Shown here one piece after another: positions 41,739 to 53,265 of a DNA stretch of 64,000 nt. Each line of letters begins with the position of its first letter. The stretch's first letter is position 1. The DNA comes from Streptomyces chartreusis NRRL 3882 (GTDB taxonomy: Bacteria > Actinomycetota > Actinomycetes > Streptomycetales > Streptomycetaceae), in the NCBI RefSeq assembly GCF_900236475.1, contig NZ_LT963352.1, positions 1,302,001 to 1,366,000 on the forward strand. The letters run 5' to 3'. The position numbers and the translations under genes were made by a program. The notes beneath the pieces were generated by a model. The model was not told where the DNA came from. It was given only the letters and a program-made list of their open reading frames with translations, and did not search any database.

Positions 41739-42746
41739 GTGTCATCACCTCCGGTCACGGGTCCCGCCACGGTGCGCGAGCGCCGCGGCGGGCCGGGCCC
41801 GGCCCGGTTCCGTCCGCGGCGCACCCCGCCCGCGGGCACCGCCCGGCCGAGGCGGCGCGGGGTGCTGTCGTACTGGCGGCAGTACCTGGCGATCTCGCCG
41901 TTCTACCTGATCTTCATCGCCTTCTCCTTCTTCCCCGTCTTCTACTCGCTGTATCTGGCCTTCCAGCGCTACGACGGCCTGGGCACCAAGCAGTTCGTCG
42001 GCCTCCAGCAGTTCGAGTTCCTCTGGAACGACCCCGTCTTCTGGCTGTCGATCCGCAACACCCTGGTGATCTGGGTCCTGTCCACCGTTCCCACGCTCTT
42101 CGGCGCCCTGGTCCTGGCGACGCTGCTGCATTCGGTGCGCCGCTTCAAGGGCTTCTACCGCATCGCCCTCTACGTCCCGAACGTGACCTCGATCGTCGCC
42201 GTGGCGATCTTCTTCGGCGCGGTGTTCAGCAACAACTTCGGCCTGGTCAACGCGATCCTGGGCACGGTCGGCATCTCGCCCGTGCCGTGGCTGAGCAACC
42301 CGTGGCTGATCAAACTGGTCATCGCGCTGCTGATGACCTGGATGTGGACCGGCTACAACATGATCATCTACCTGGCCGGTCTGCAGGCCATCCCGACGCA
42401 GATCTACGAGGCGGCCAAGCTGGACGGCGCCGGCCCCGTCCGCACCTTCTTCCAGATCACCATGCCGATCATGCGGCCCATCATCCTGTTCACCGTCGTC
42501 ATCTCGACCATCAACGGCCTGCAGAGCTTCAGCGAACCCCAGGTGCTCTTCGCCAGCAACGCCGCCAACCAGAACCTCGGCGGCCCGGGCCAGGCGGGCC
42601 TGACCACGTTGCTGTACTTCTACCAGTCGGCCTTCCTCAACAACGACTACGGCTACGGCGCGGCCATCGTGTGGGCCTTCTTCGTACTGATCATCGTGCT
42701 CGTCGTCATCAACTGGCGCATCGTGCAGCGAGGGAGGAAGTCATGA
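41739..42746 (+). CDS. Carbohydrate ABC transporter permease (MalF-type)
   Basis: This 335-residue membrane protein has six helices after a Pro/Arg-rich cytoplasmic leader, and the ATPase-docking EAA loop IYEAAKLDGAGPVRTFFQIT. The first helix is YLAISPFYLIFIAFSFFPVF. It pairs with the next permease to form the channel for the sugar bound by the upstream lipoprotein. The GTG starts one base after the lipoprotein stop, and its own stop overlaps the next start (ATGA). The set is therefore a single coupled operon. Confidence 0.93.
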   Translation: MSSPPVTGPATVRERRGGPGPARFRPRRTPPAGTARPRRRGVLSYWRQYLAISPFYLIFIAFSFFPVFYSLYLAFQRYDGLGTKQFVGLQQFEFLWNDPVFWLSIRNTLVIWVLSTVPTLFGALVLATLLHSVRRFKGFYRIALYVPNVTSIVAVAIFFGAVFSNNFGLVNAILGTVGISPVPWLSNPWLIKLVIALLMTWMWTGYNMIIYLAGLQAIPTQIYEAAKLDGAGPVRTFFQITMPIMRPIILFTVVISTINGLQSFSEPQVLFASNAANQNLGGPGQAGLTTLLYFYQSAFLNNDYGYGAAIVWAFFVLIIVLVVINWRIVQRGRKS

Positions 42747-43612
42747 CGACAGCCGCCACGGTGCGGCCGGCCAAGGGCGCGCGGCGGCTGCGCCGCCCCA
42801 GGGGCCTGACCGCGCACATCATCCTCGCCCTGGCGGTCCTGATCTCGGTCTTCCCCTTCGTGTGGACGATCGTGATGGCGACCAACACCACCCGTGACAT
42901 CTACAAGAGCCCACCGAAGCTGACCTTCGGCTCCCACCTGCTGGAGAACATCCGGCACGTACTGAACACGATCGACTTCTTCGGATCGATGCTCAACACG
43001 GTCGTCGTCGCGTGCGTCACGACGGCCCTGGTGCTGTTCATCGACTCCCTGGCGGCCTTCGCCTTCGCCAAGTTCGACTTCCCCGGGCGCAAGGTGCTCT
43101 TCGGCACGCTGCTGGTGTTCATGATGCTGCCGCTCCAGCTGGCCGTCCTGCCGCAGTTCATCCTCATGTCCGAGATCGGCTGGGTCGGCATGCTCAAGGC
43201 GCTGGCCCTGCCCGCCCTCGCCAACGCCTTCGGCATCTTCTGGCTGCACCAGTACATACAGAACGGGGTGCCCGACGAGCTGCTCGACGCCGCGCGCATC
43301 GACGGCGCCGGGTTCTTCCGCCAGTACTGGAACATCGCGCTGCCGATGATCAGGCCCGCACTGTCCTTCCTCGCCATCTACGCCTTCGTCAACGCCTGGA
43401 ACGACTACGTGTGGCCGCTCATCGTGCTCACCAACCCCGACCACGTCACCCTCCAGGTGGAGCTCGCCCAGCTCAACGTCGGCCACAACACCGACTACAG
43501 CATGGTCATGGCCGGTGTGCTCATGGCGGCTCTCCCCCTGGTCGTGGTCTTCAGCATCTTCGCGCGCGGCTTCATCGCGGGCGCCACCGAGGGTGCGGTA
43601 CAGGGCAGCTGA
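42743..43612 (+). CDS. Carbohydrate ABC transporter permease (MalG-type)
   Basis: This 289-residue permease has six helices and the EAA loop LLDAARIDGAGFFRQYWNIA near residue 190. The short N-terminal tail and first helix (IILALAVLISVFPFVWTIV) are typical of the MalG branch. AGGGAGGAAG precedes the ATG, which overlaps the previous stop. It completes the importer but for the ATPase. The next gene begins 25 bases downstream, so transport and enzyme genes are co-transcribed. Confidence 0.93.
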   Translation: MTTAATVRPAKGARRLRRPRGLTAHIILALAVLISVFPFVWTIVMATNTTRDIYKSPPKLTFGSHLLENIRHVLNTIDFFGSMLNTVVVACVTTALVLFIDSLAAFAFAKFDFPGRKVLFGTLLVFMMLPLQLAVLPQFILMSEIGWVGMLKALALPALANAFGIFWLHQYIQNGVPDELLDAARIDGAGFFRQYWNIALPMIRPALSFLAIYAFVNAWNDYVWPLIVLTNPDHVTLQVELAQLNVGHNTDYSMVMAGVLMAALPLVVVFSIFARGFIAGATEGAVQGS

Positions 43613-43637
43613 ACCGGTGTCGAGAGGGAGGGGCACA

Positions 43638-44572
43638 GTGGTGGAGGTCTCCGGCGGGGAACGGCCGCGGCGCGGCAAGGTGCTCGTGGTGGGCATGGAC
43701 GGGCTGCGCTTCGACCGGCTGGTCCGCTCGCCGTCCACGGCACCCGTGCTGCACGCCCTGATGGCCGCGGGCGCCCACGGCACCAGCCTGCTGCCCTACG
43801 GCGAGGTGGACGGCCAGGCCGGCGACGGGCCGTCCACCAGCATGGCCTACACCGACTCCGGCCCCGGCTGGTCGAGCGTGCTGACCGGGGTGTGGCCCGA
43901 CCGGCACGGGGTGACCGGCAACGACTTCGCCGGCGCCGACTACACCCGCTACCCCGACTTCCTCAGCCGCGCCGCCACCGCCCGGCCCGGTCTGCGCAGC
44001 GCGGCCGCGGTGTCCTGGCCGGCACTGGTCCGCCGCGGCACGCTCGGCCGCGCCATCGGCCGGCGTGTGCGCTACAACGGTGAGTCCCGCGGCTACGACA
44101 CCGCGGACCGCCTCGTCGCCCGCACCGCGACACGCTGGCTCACCAAGGACGACCCGGACGTCGTGTTCGTGTACTTCGGCGCCACCGATGAGGCCGGGCA
44201 CGCCACGGGCCCCCTCAGCCCCGCCTACGATCGGGCCCTCCTCACGCAGGACACCCACCTCGGGCGGCTGCTGGACGCGATCGACGCCCGGCGCTCCGAC
44301 CCCGCCCGTGCGGACGAGCACTGGACCGTGCTGGTCACCACGGACCACGGACACCTCGACGCCGGTGGCCACGGAGGCGACACGCCTGCCGAACGAGAGG
44401 TCTTCGTCGTCCTGGCCGGGCCGGGCGTGCCCGGCGGCACCCGGCTGGACACGCCCCGCCTCGTCGACATCGCCCCCACCGTCCTGGACCGTCTCGGCAT
44501 CCCCGTCGACCCCGCCTGGGGCCTCCAAGGCCGCGTCCTGCCCCGGCCCACCCCACCGACTTCGGAATGGTC

Positions 44573-44576
<4 letters not shown>
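43638..44576 (+). CDS. Alkaline-phosphatase-superfamily phosphodiesterase/phosphatase
   Basis: This 312-residue enzyme has the metal sites and nucleophile of the nucleotide pyrophosphatase branch: VLVVGMDGLRFDRLVRS at the start, SGPGWSSVLTGVWPDRHGVT with a candidate Thr/Ser nucleophile, FVYFGATDEAGHATGP, and VTTDHGHLDAGGHGG near the end. No signal peptide is present, so it acts inside the cell. Of the two adjacent GTG codons, the first follows GAGGGAGGGG. It may remove phosphate or a nucleotide from an imported or activated sugar, which would match the phosphoesterase-like proteins exported from the same operon. Its stop overlaps the GH2 start. Confidence 0.87.
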
Positions 44577-47506
<2,930 letters not shown>

Positions 47507-47567
47507 GTTCTCCGCCTCCCTGTCACCCTCTCCGAGACTCCCTCCCTGTCACCCTCATGGAGCACCC

Positions 47568-49403
47568 ATGTGCACTTCGCATGATCACGACCTGGGCGAG
47601 GCCCCCCAGGCCGGTGCCGGAAGACGCAGTTTCCTCCGCGCCACCGCGCTGCTCGGCGCGACCGCCACGGCGGTGGCCGCGCTGCCGGCCGTCGCCGCCC
47701 GGGCGGAGCCGGCGAGTTGGCGCCCCGACCCGCGCAGCCGTCGCTTCACTCTCGCCGTGATGCCGGACACGCAGTACCTCTTCGACGGGCCGAGCATCGA
47801 CAAGGCACCGGTCGAGGCGTCGCTGCGCTATCTGCTGGAGCACGGCAGGGAGGAGAACCTCGTCTTCCTGTCCCACCTGGGGGACCTCACGCAGAACGGC
47901 GCGAAAGAGGAGTTCGCTGCGATCGGCGAGGCGTTCTCGCTGCTGGACCGGCGGGGCGTCGGCTACAGCGTCCTGGCCGGCAACCACGACGTGAAGTCGT
48001 CGACGACCGACCAGCGCGGTGCGACGCCCTATCTGGACGCCTTCGGGCCCGAGCGGTTCGAGCGGCAGCGGACGTTCGGCGGTGCCTCCCCGGACGGCTA
48101 CAACACCTTCCACCTGTTCACCGCGGGCGGCCGGGAGTGGATGGTGCTCGCGCTGGACTGGCGGCTGTCGCCGCAGGGCTACGCGTGGGCGAAGGAGGTC
48201 ATGGCGCGGCATCCGAAGACACCCGTGATCCTCACGACGCACGAACTGGTCGTCGAGGACGACGCGTTGTCGGAGTACGGGCAGCAGCTCTGGGACCAGC
48301 TGATCGAGGACCACGACCAGATCTTCCTCACCCTCAACGGGCACTACTGGCCCGCCGCCCGCGCGACACGGAAGAACACGGCCGGGCACGACGTCCACCT
48401 GCATCTGACGAACTACCAGAACCGTTACTTCGGCGGTGCGGCGATGATCCGCCTCTACCGGTTCGACCTGGACCGGAACGTCATCGACGTGGAGACGGTC
48501 TCCCCGTGGATCCTGGGCCGGGCCAAGAAGGGGCTCAACGAGCTGGAGCGGCAGGAGATGGAGCTGAGCGGCGACGCCGACCGGTTCTCCGTCGAGATCG
48601 ACTTCGAGGAGCGCTTCTCCGGCTTCGCGCCGGTGCCCGCCCGTCCCGCGCGGCCCGCCTCGAAGATGCTGGTGCCGGGCACGGTGGCGTACTGGCGATT
48701 CGAGAAACCCGTCGAGGGCACCGCCGGCACGGTGCGGGACCTGTCCGGGCGCGGCAACGACCTCTCGCTCGTCACGGTGGGCGGCGGTGCGCTGGGCTGG
48801 TCGGCGGACCACCACCCCGACCAGCCGGGCCACGGCAGCCTGGAGTTCCAGGGCTTCAAGTCCCCGCTGAAGGGCGCCTACCTGCGTACGGTCGACGGTG
48901 CCCCGCTCAACTCGGCCACGTTCGAGGACGGTTACACCATCGAGGCGTTCTACCGGCTGCCCGCCGACTGGGACCCGGACCACAACGCCTGGTCTGGTCT
49001 GGTCTCCCGCACCGGCACGGGCGGCGCCGCCGGGAAGACCGCCGACGACCCCGACGAGCCGCTGGCCACGCTGTCCCTGTCCAACGACCGTGAGCCGCAG
49101 TGGGCGATGCGGCCGCTCAACCAGCAGGGGATCGCCACCAACTGGGGCCAGGAGACCCCGCTGGAGACCTGGTGGCACCTCGCGGTCGTCAACGACGGCG
49201 GGCACACCACGCTGTACGTCGAGGGCTGCCCGGTCGTCCGCAACCCCAAGGCGTCCTCCGTCGGCATCACCTCCGTCGGCCTGCCGTGGCTTCTCGGCGG
49301 CTACGAGTACGGCGGCAAGATCGACCAGATCCTCCACGGCCGGCTCGGCGACGTCCGGATCGTCGCCCGGGCGCTGCCCGTCACCTCCTTCATGAACCAC
49401 TGA
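47568..49403 (+). CDS. Tat-exported metallophosphoesterase with LamG/concanavalin-type domain
   Basis: This 611-residue protein has a twin-arginine signal (GRRSFLRATALLGATATAVA, residues ~18-37). A calcineurin-type domain follows with LAVMPDTQYLF, HLGDLTQNG, VLAGNHDVKS, TTHELVVED and LTLNGHYW. From about residue 380 a LamG-like jelly roll starts (GTVAYWRFEKPVEGTAGTVR to WLLGGYEYGGKIDQILHGRL), a fold that often binds glycans. It should remove phosphate outside the cell from a carbohydrate- or polymer-linked substrate. It follows the GH2 gene by 61 bases and seems part of the same unit. Confidence 0.87.
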   Translation: MCTSHDHDLGEAPQAGAGRRSFLRATALLGATATAVAALPAVAARAEPASWRPDPRSRRFTLAVMPDTQYLFDGPSIDKAPVEASLRYLLEHGREENLVFLSHLGDLTQNGAKEEFAAIGEAFSLLDRRGVGYSVLAGNHDVKSSTTDQRGATPYLDAFGPERFERQRTFGGASPDGYNTFHLFTAGGREWMVLALDWRLSPQGYAWAKEVMARHPKTPVILTTHELVVEDDALSEYGQQLWDQLIEDHDQIFLTLNGHYWPAARATRKNTAGHDVHLHLTNYQNRYFGGAAMIRLYRFDLDRNVIDVETVSPWILGRAKKGLNELERQEMELSGDADRFSVEIDFEERFSGFAPVPARPARPASKMLVPGTVAYWRFEKPVEGTAGTVRDLSGRGNDLSLVTVGGGALGWSADHHPDQPGHGSLEFQGFKSPLKGAYLRTVDGAPLNSATFEDGYTIEAFYRLPADWDPDHNAWSGLVSRTGTGGAAGKTADDPDEPLATLSLSNDREPQWAMRPLNQQGIATNWGQETPLETWWHLAVVNDGGHTTLYVEGCPVVRNPKASSVGITSVGLPWLLGGYEYGGKIDQILHGRLGDVRIVARALPVTSFMNH

Positions 49404-49429
49404 CCTCATCGAACTCGCGAGGATCCGTC

Positions 49430-51103
49430 ATGACCGAGCAGCAGCTGCCCGCCTGGGCCGATCCGTCCGTCTCCCCCGCCGCCCTCGACGCCCAAGGCGT
49501 CTCCCGCCGCGGACTTTTGCGCCGGGCGGGCCTGTTCGGCGCCGCCTTCGCCCTGGGACCGGCGGCCCCGGCCCTGGCCGCCGACGGTGACGGCGCACGG
49601 CTGGGCGGGGAGGACCCCCGCCTCGCCTACCTCGTCGGCGACCACCACATCCACTCCGTCTACAGCCACGACGCCAAGTACACCTTCTCCCAGCTGGCCG
49701 CCGCGGGCGCGACCTACGGCCTGGACTGGATGGTGTTCACCGAGCACTCCAACTTCGGGCACGCCGACTTCGGGGCCGCGCTGGAGCACAAGGAGATCCT
49801 CAGGGCCCGAGCGGAGAACCCGCGTCAGCTGATCTTCCAGGGCCTGGAGTGGTACATCCCGGCGGCCGAGCACTGCACGGTGTTCACCACGCCCGGCCGG
49901 AACGAGGTCGACCTGCTCACCCGCTTCGAGCGCGCCTACGACGGCAAGCTCCTCGGCTACGACAAGGGCGGCCCCGCCGACGCGGACACCGCCCGCAACG
50001 AGGCGCACGCCGTCAAGGCCCTCGAGTGGCTGGCCGGGCAGCGCCGTTCGGGCTACGTCGACGACGTGCTGGTGCTCGCCAACCACCCCATGCGCCTCGG
50101 CATCGACTCCCCGCACGAGATGCGCGCCTGGCGGGACGCGGCGCCCGAGATCATGATCGGCATGGAGGGCGCCCCGGGCGCCCAGGGCGCTGCCGTCCCC
50201 GGCTGGCGCGGGGCCGGCTCGATCCGCGGCGAGTACGAGAACAAGCCGTCCGCGCAGTCCTGGCCCGGCTACCCGGCGGACGCCTATCTGACGTACGGCG
50301 GCTTCGACTGGGCGACCGCCACCGTCGGCGGCCTGTGGGACTCGATGCTCGCCGAGGGGCGGCTGTTCTCGATCACCACCAACTCCGACGCCCACCGGAT
50401 CGTCTTCGACACCTGGAAGAACGGCGACTGGCAGCCGGGTCAGACCTTCGACACCACCGGGAAGCTGCCCGACCCGGTGCAGACGGACACCCCGCAGCCC
50501 GGCAGCGACTTCTGGCCCGGCCAGTTCAGCCGAACCCATGTGGGCGTCACCCGCTACGGCTACCGCGCGGTCATGGCGGGCCTGCGCGCGGGCCGGGTCT
50601 GGCTCGACCACGGGCATCTGCTCGACGGGCTCGACGTCCGGCTGACACGGGACCGTGACCGGGGCCGGGGCGTGACGCTCGGCGGCCGGCTGCGGGTCCG
50701 CAAGGGCGAGAAGCTCACCCTGAACGTCACCGTGACGACCGCCTCGCGGCCCAACCCCCAAGGGATCCTGCCGGAGTTGGCGCACGTGGACGTCATCCGT
50801 GGCGCGGTGCGCGGCCCGGTCGCCGACCGCGACACCTGGAAGGCGCCCGACACCCGCGTCGTCCGCTCGCAGGACGTCTCCGGCCGCAGGGGCACCTATA
50901 CCCTGCGCGTTCCGCTGACCGCGGGTGAGGAGTCCTTCTACGTCCGGCTGCGCGGCAGCGACGGCAACCGCCACGGCACCGGCTACCTCGGCGCCTCGGT
51001 CGACCCGCACGGGCCCGTTCCGCACCCGCCCGGGGACGGTGACCCGTGGGCGGATACGTGGTTCTATTCGAACCCGGTATTCGTCGACGTGGAAGGTGCC
51101 TGA
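49430..51103 (+). CDS. Tat-exported PHP-domain phosphoesterase-like protein
   Basis: This 557-residue protein has a Tat motif (VSRRGLLRRAGLFGAAFALG, about residues 24-43) and a PHP-type metal-binding fold: VGDHHIHSVYSHDAKYTF, MVFTEHSNFGH, GLEWYIPAAEH, LANHP and the terminal TNSDAHR. A C-terminal beta-rich region (from ~residue 400) has no clear assignment. PHP proteins hydrolyse phosphoesters with three metals, but secreted members are less studied. Start is an ATG after a GAGGATCC purine patch. It is placed directly after another exported phosphoesterase, which suggests that they act in turn on one extracellular polymer. Confidence 0.85.
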   Translation: MTEQQLPAWADPSVSPAALDAQGVSRRGLLRRAGLFGAAFALGPAAPALAADGDGARLGGEDPRLAYLVGDHHIHSVYSHDAKYTFSQLAAAGATYGLDWMVFTEHSNFGHADFGAALEHKEILRARAENPRQLIFQGLEWYIPAAEHCTVFTTPGRNEVDLLTRFERAYDGKLLGYDKGGPADADTARNEAHAVKALEWLAGQRRSGYVDDVLVLANHPMRLGIDSPHEMRAWRDAAPEIMIGMEGAPGAQGAAVPGWRGAGSIRGEYENKPSAQSWPGYPADAYLTYGGFDWATATVGGLWDSMLAEGRLFSITTNSDAHRIVFDTWKNGDWQPGQTFDTTGKLPDPVQTDTPQPGSDFWPGQFSRTHVGVTRYGYRAVMAGLRAGRVWLDHGHLLDGLDVRLTRDRDRGRGVTLGGRLRVRKGEKLTLNVTVTTASRPNPQGILPELAHVDVIRGAVRGPVADRDTWKAPDTRVVRSQDVSGRRGTYTLRVPLTAGEESFYVRLRGSDGNRHGTGYLGASVDPHGPVPHPPGDGDPWADTWFYSNPVFVDVEGA

Positions 51104-51107
51104 CCTG

Positions 51108-51956
51108 ATGAGACGTCAACTGCTCGCCGCCACCGCGTTATGGGGCGCCTTCACGCTGGGCGCCGGGACGGCCTCGGCCGCCGGTGCCCCGCAGTGGACG
51201 GAGACCGGCACGGCGTACACCGACACCCTCGGCGGCGGGCAGGGCCTGGCCGCCCGCGCGGACGGCTCCCTGCTGTACCGCGGGCTGGCCTCCATCCCGC
51301 TGGACCTGCGGGTCAAGGGCTGGAACCACATAGGCGACCCGGACATCGCGCGCGGTCATGTCTTCGACGCCTACCAGGGATCGGACACGGCCACGTCGAA
51401 GATGTTCGCGGTCACCACCCCGGCCGGGAAGCGCTACGAGTACGTCCACCCGCTGAACCCGGGCGAGAAACTGAACAACTCCTTCGCCGCCGTCTCACCC
51501 GACGGTCAGTGGCTGGTGTCGGGCGAGTGGGGCACGCAGAGCCGGCTCCAGGTCTTCCCGGCGCCCCTGCTCAACCCGTCGACGCCGGCGACCGGCGGTG
51601 AGCTGGGGGAGGCCGGGCAGATCACCCTGGACAAGCCGGTGCGCGACATCCAGGGCTGCGACTTCGTCACCGAGACCCGCCTGCTGTGCGCCTCGAACGA
51701 CGCCTCGGGCACCCTCTTCCCGCAGATCCGGCCACTGGTCCAGGTCGACCTGCCGCGCAAGCCGGACGGGCAGCCGGTCACCGGTTCGGTGCAGAGCCTC
51801 TTCGCGCTGCCGCAGCGCAGCGTGTGCACGGGCACCTTCGAGGCGGAGGGCGTCGACTACGACGCGAACAGCGGCACCCTGCGGGCGCAGATGATCCCGC
51901 CGGGCGTGTGCGCGGTGACGACGGCCGTCCACGCGTACCAGCAGGTCACGGACTGA
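51108..51956 (+). CDS. Secreted protein of unknown function
   Basis: This 282-residue protein has a Sec-type signal peptide (MRRQLLAATALWGAFTLGAG, cleavage after TASAA). The mature protein contains repeated short beta motifs such as FAAVSPDGQWLVSGEWG, resembling single blades of a beta-propeller, and two Cys pairs (GCDFVTETRLLC, SVCTGTFEAEG, GVCAV) that could form disulfides. No catalytic residue pattern is evident. It begins four bases after the PHP gene, so it is the last secreted member of the operon. It might bind the substrate or act as a lectin. It is followed by a regulator of a different pathway. Confidence 0.8.
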   Translation: MRRQLLAATALWGAFTLGAGTASAAGAPQWTETGTAYTDTLGGGQGLAARADGSLLYRGLASIPLDLRVKGWNHIGDPDIARGHVFDAYQGSDTATSKMFAVTTPAGKRYEYVHPLNPGEKLNNSFAAVSPDGQWLVSGEWGTQSRLQVFPAPLLNPSTPATGGELGEAGQITLDKPVRDIQGCDFVTETRLLCASNDASGTLFPQIRPLVQVDLPRKPDGQPVTGSVQSLFALPQRSVCTGTFEAEGVDYDANSGTLRAQMIPPGVCAVTTAVHAYQQVTD

Positions 51957-51971
51957 TCGAGCGGAGGTACG

Positions 51972-52808
51972 GTGGGCCGCGTGACCGGTGAAGAGTCGCT
52001 GCGGCCCCAGTCCCTCATGCTGACGTTCCTGGGTGACCAGGTGCTCGGGCGCGACGTGTGCGTGTACTCGGGCAGCGTCATCGACGTGTTCGCCCGCGCC
52101 GGGATCGGCGAGCAGGCGACCCGCTCGACGCTGACCCGGATGGTCAACCGTGACCTGCTGCGCCGCCAGCGCGAGGGCCGCCGGATGTACTTCGGGCTGA
52201 CCGGGCGCTCGGAAGCCGTGCTGCGCGACGGCGAGCGGCGCATCTGGCAGACCGGTGCCGTCAACCGGCACTGGGACGGCACCTGGACCCTGCTCGGTTT
52301 CTCCCTGCCCGAGTCCTGGCAGCGCCAGCGCCACGACCTGCGCTCCCAGCTGACCTGGAGCGGCTTCGGCCCGCTGTTCAACGGCCTGTGGATCGCACCT
52401 GGTGAGGTCGACGTGTCGGCGCTGGTCGCCGAGCTCGGCCTGTCCGCCCATGTGAAGGTCTTCCGGGCGCACGCCGATGCCGGGACGGACATCGGCCAGA
52501 TGATCGAGGAGACGTGGGAGCTGTCCGACCTGGCGGGTAGCTACGAGGGGTTCGTACGGCGCTGGCAGCCCTGGGAGGACGCGCTGCCGGAGGCCGACGA
52601 GGCGCTCGTGCTGCGGCTGCGGCTCCAGACCGAGTGGCTGCGGATCGTCCGGCGCGATCCGCGCCTGCCCGTCAAGCACCTGCCGGACGACTGGCCGGCG
52701 GAACAGGCCGAGAAGACGTTCCGGGCCGTGCACGACCGGCTCTCACCGCTCGCGCGTGACGCCTCGGAACGCCTCCTCGACCTGGTGCCGGCGCGGCCTC
52801 AGGCGTAG
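51972..52808 (+). CDS. PaaX-family transcriptional repressor
   Basis: This 278-residue protein has a winged helix near the N-terminus (SVIDVFARAGIGEQATRSTL then TRMVNRDLLRRQREGRRMYF). The PaaX-type central domain includes WTLLGFSLPESWQRQRHDLR and SGFGPLFNGLWIAPGEVD, and a C-terminal helical domain follows. PaaX proteins sense aryl- or acyl-CoA thioesters. It converges with a MaoC/acyl-CoA ligase operon, overlapping its end by ten bases. The GTG follows GGAGG five bases earlier. Although close behind the secreted protein gene (15 bases), it likely belongs functionally to the CoA pathway. Confidence 0.9.
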   Translation: MGRVTGEESLRPQSLMLTFLGDQVLGRDVCVYSGSVIDVFARAGIGEQATRSTLTRMVNRDLLRRQREGRRMYFGLTGRSEAVLRDGERRIWQTGAVNRHWDGTWTLLGFSLPESWQRQRHDLRSQLTWSGFGPLFNGLWIAPGEVDVSALVAELGLSAHVKVFRAHADAGTDIGQMIEETWELSDLAGSYEGFVRRWQPWEDALPEADEALVLRLRLQTEWLRIVRRDPRLPVKHLPDDWPAEQAEKTFRAVHDRLSPLARDASERLLDLVPARPQA

Positions 52809-53254
52809 AACCGCGACAGGCTCTGGAGCACCGCGGCGGGCTTGCCGCCGCCCTCGATCTCGATCGCACCGTCGACCGTGATCTGCACGCCGCCCGGCAC
52901 CTCCTCGACCTCGGCGAGCTTCGCCGTCAGCCGGATGCGGGAGCCGACCTTCACCGGGGAGGGGAAACGCACCTTGTTGAGGCCGTAGTTGACCTTCGTC
53001 GTCACGCCCTGGACGTCCAGCAGCTCGGTGAACAGCGGGATGAAGAGGGAGAGGGTGAGGTAGCCGTGCGCGATGGGGGCGCCGAAGGGGCCCTCCTTGG
53101 CCTTCTCGGGGTCCACGTGGATCCACTGGTGGTCCCCGGTCGCGTCGGCGAAGGTGTCGATCCGCTCCTGCGTGACCTCGATCCACTCGCTGGTGCCGAG
53201 GTCGCTGCCCGCGAGCTTCTTCAGTTCGTCGAGGCCGTTGACGGTGATGCTCAT
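52799..53254 (-). CDS. MaoC-family (R)-specific enoyl-CoA hydratase
   Basis: This 151-residue hot-dog-fold protein has the hydratase 2 motif DTFADATGDHQWIHVDPEKA (catalytic Asp and His) and GPFGAPIAHGYLTLSLFIPL. It should add water to a trans-enoyl-CoA. It is encoded 11 bases after the acyl-CoA ligase gene. In combination with ligase and SDR genes this resembles a short beta-oxidation route for an unusual acid. The last ten bases overlap the convergent paaX gene. Confidence 0.92.
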   Translation of the reverse strand: MSITVNGLDELKKLAGSDLGTSEWIEVTQERIDTFADATGDHQWIHVDPEKAKEGPFGAPIAHGYLTLSLFIPLFTELLDVQGVTTKVNYGLNKVRFPSPVKVGSRIRLTAKLAEVEEVPGGVQITVDGAIEIEGGGKPAAVLQSLSRFYA

Positions 53255-53265
53255 GGAGCCGTCCT

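Noticed and set aside
41739..43612. Local ATPase gene for the sugar importer
   Set aside because: Searched in the whole locus for Walker and ABC signature motifs; none was found, so a shared ATPase elsewhere is assumed.
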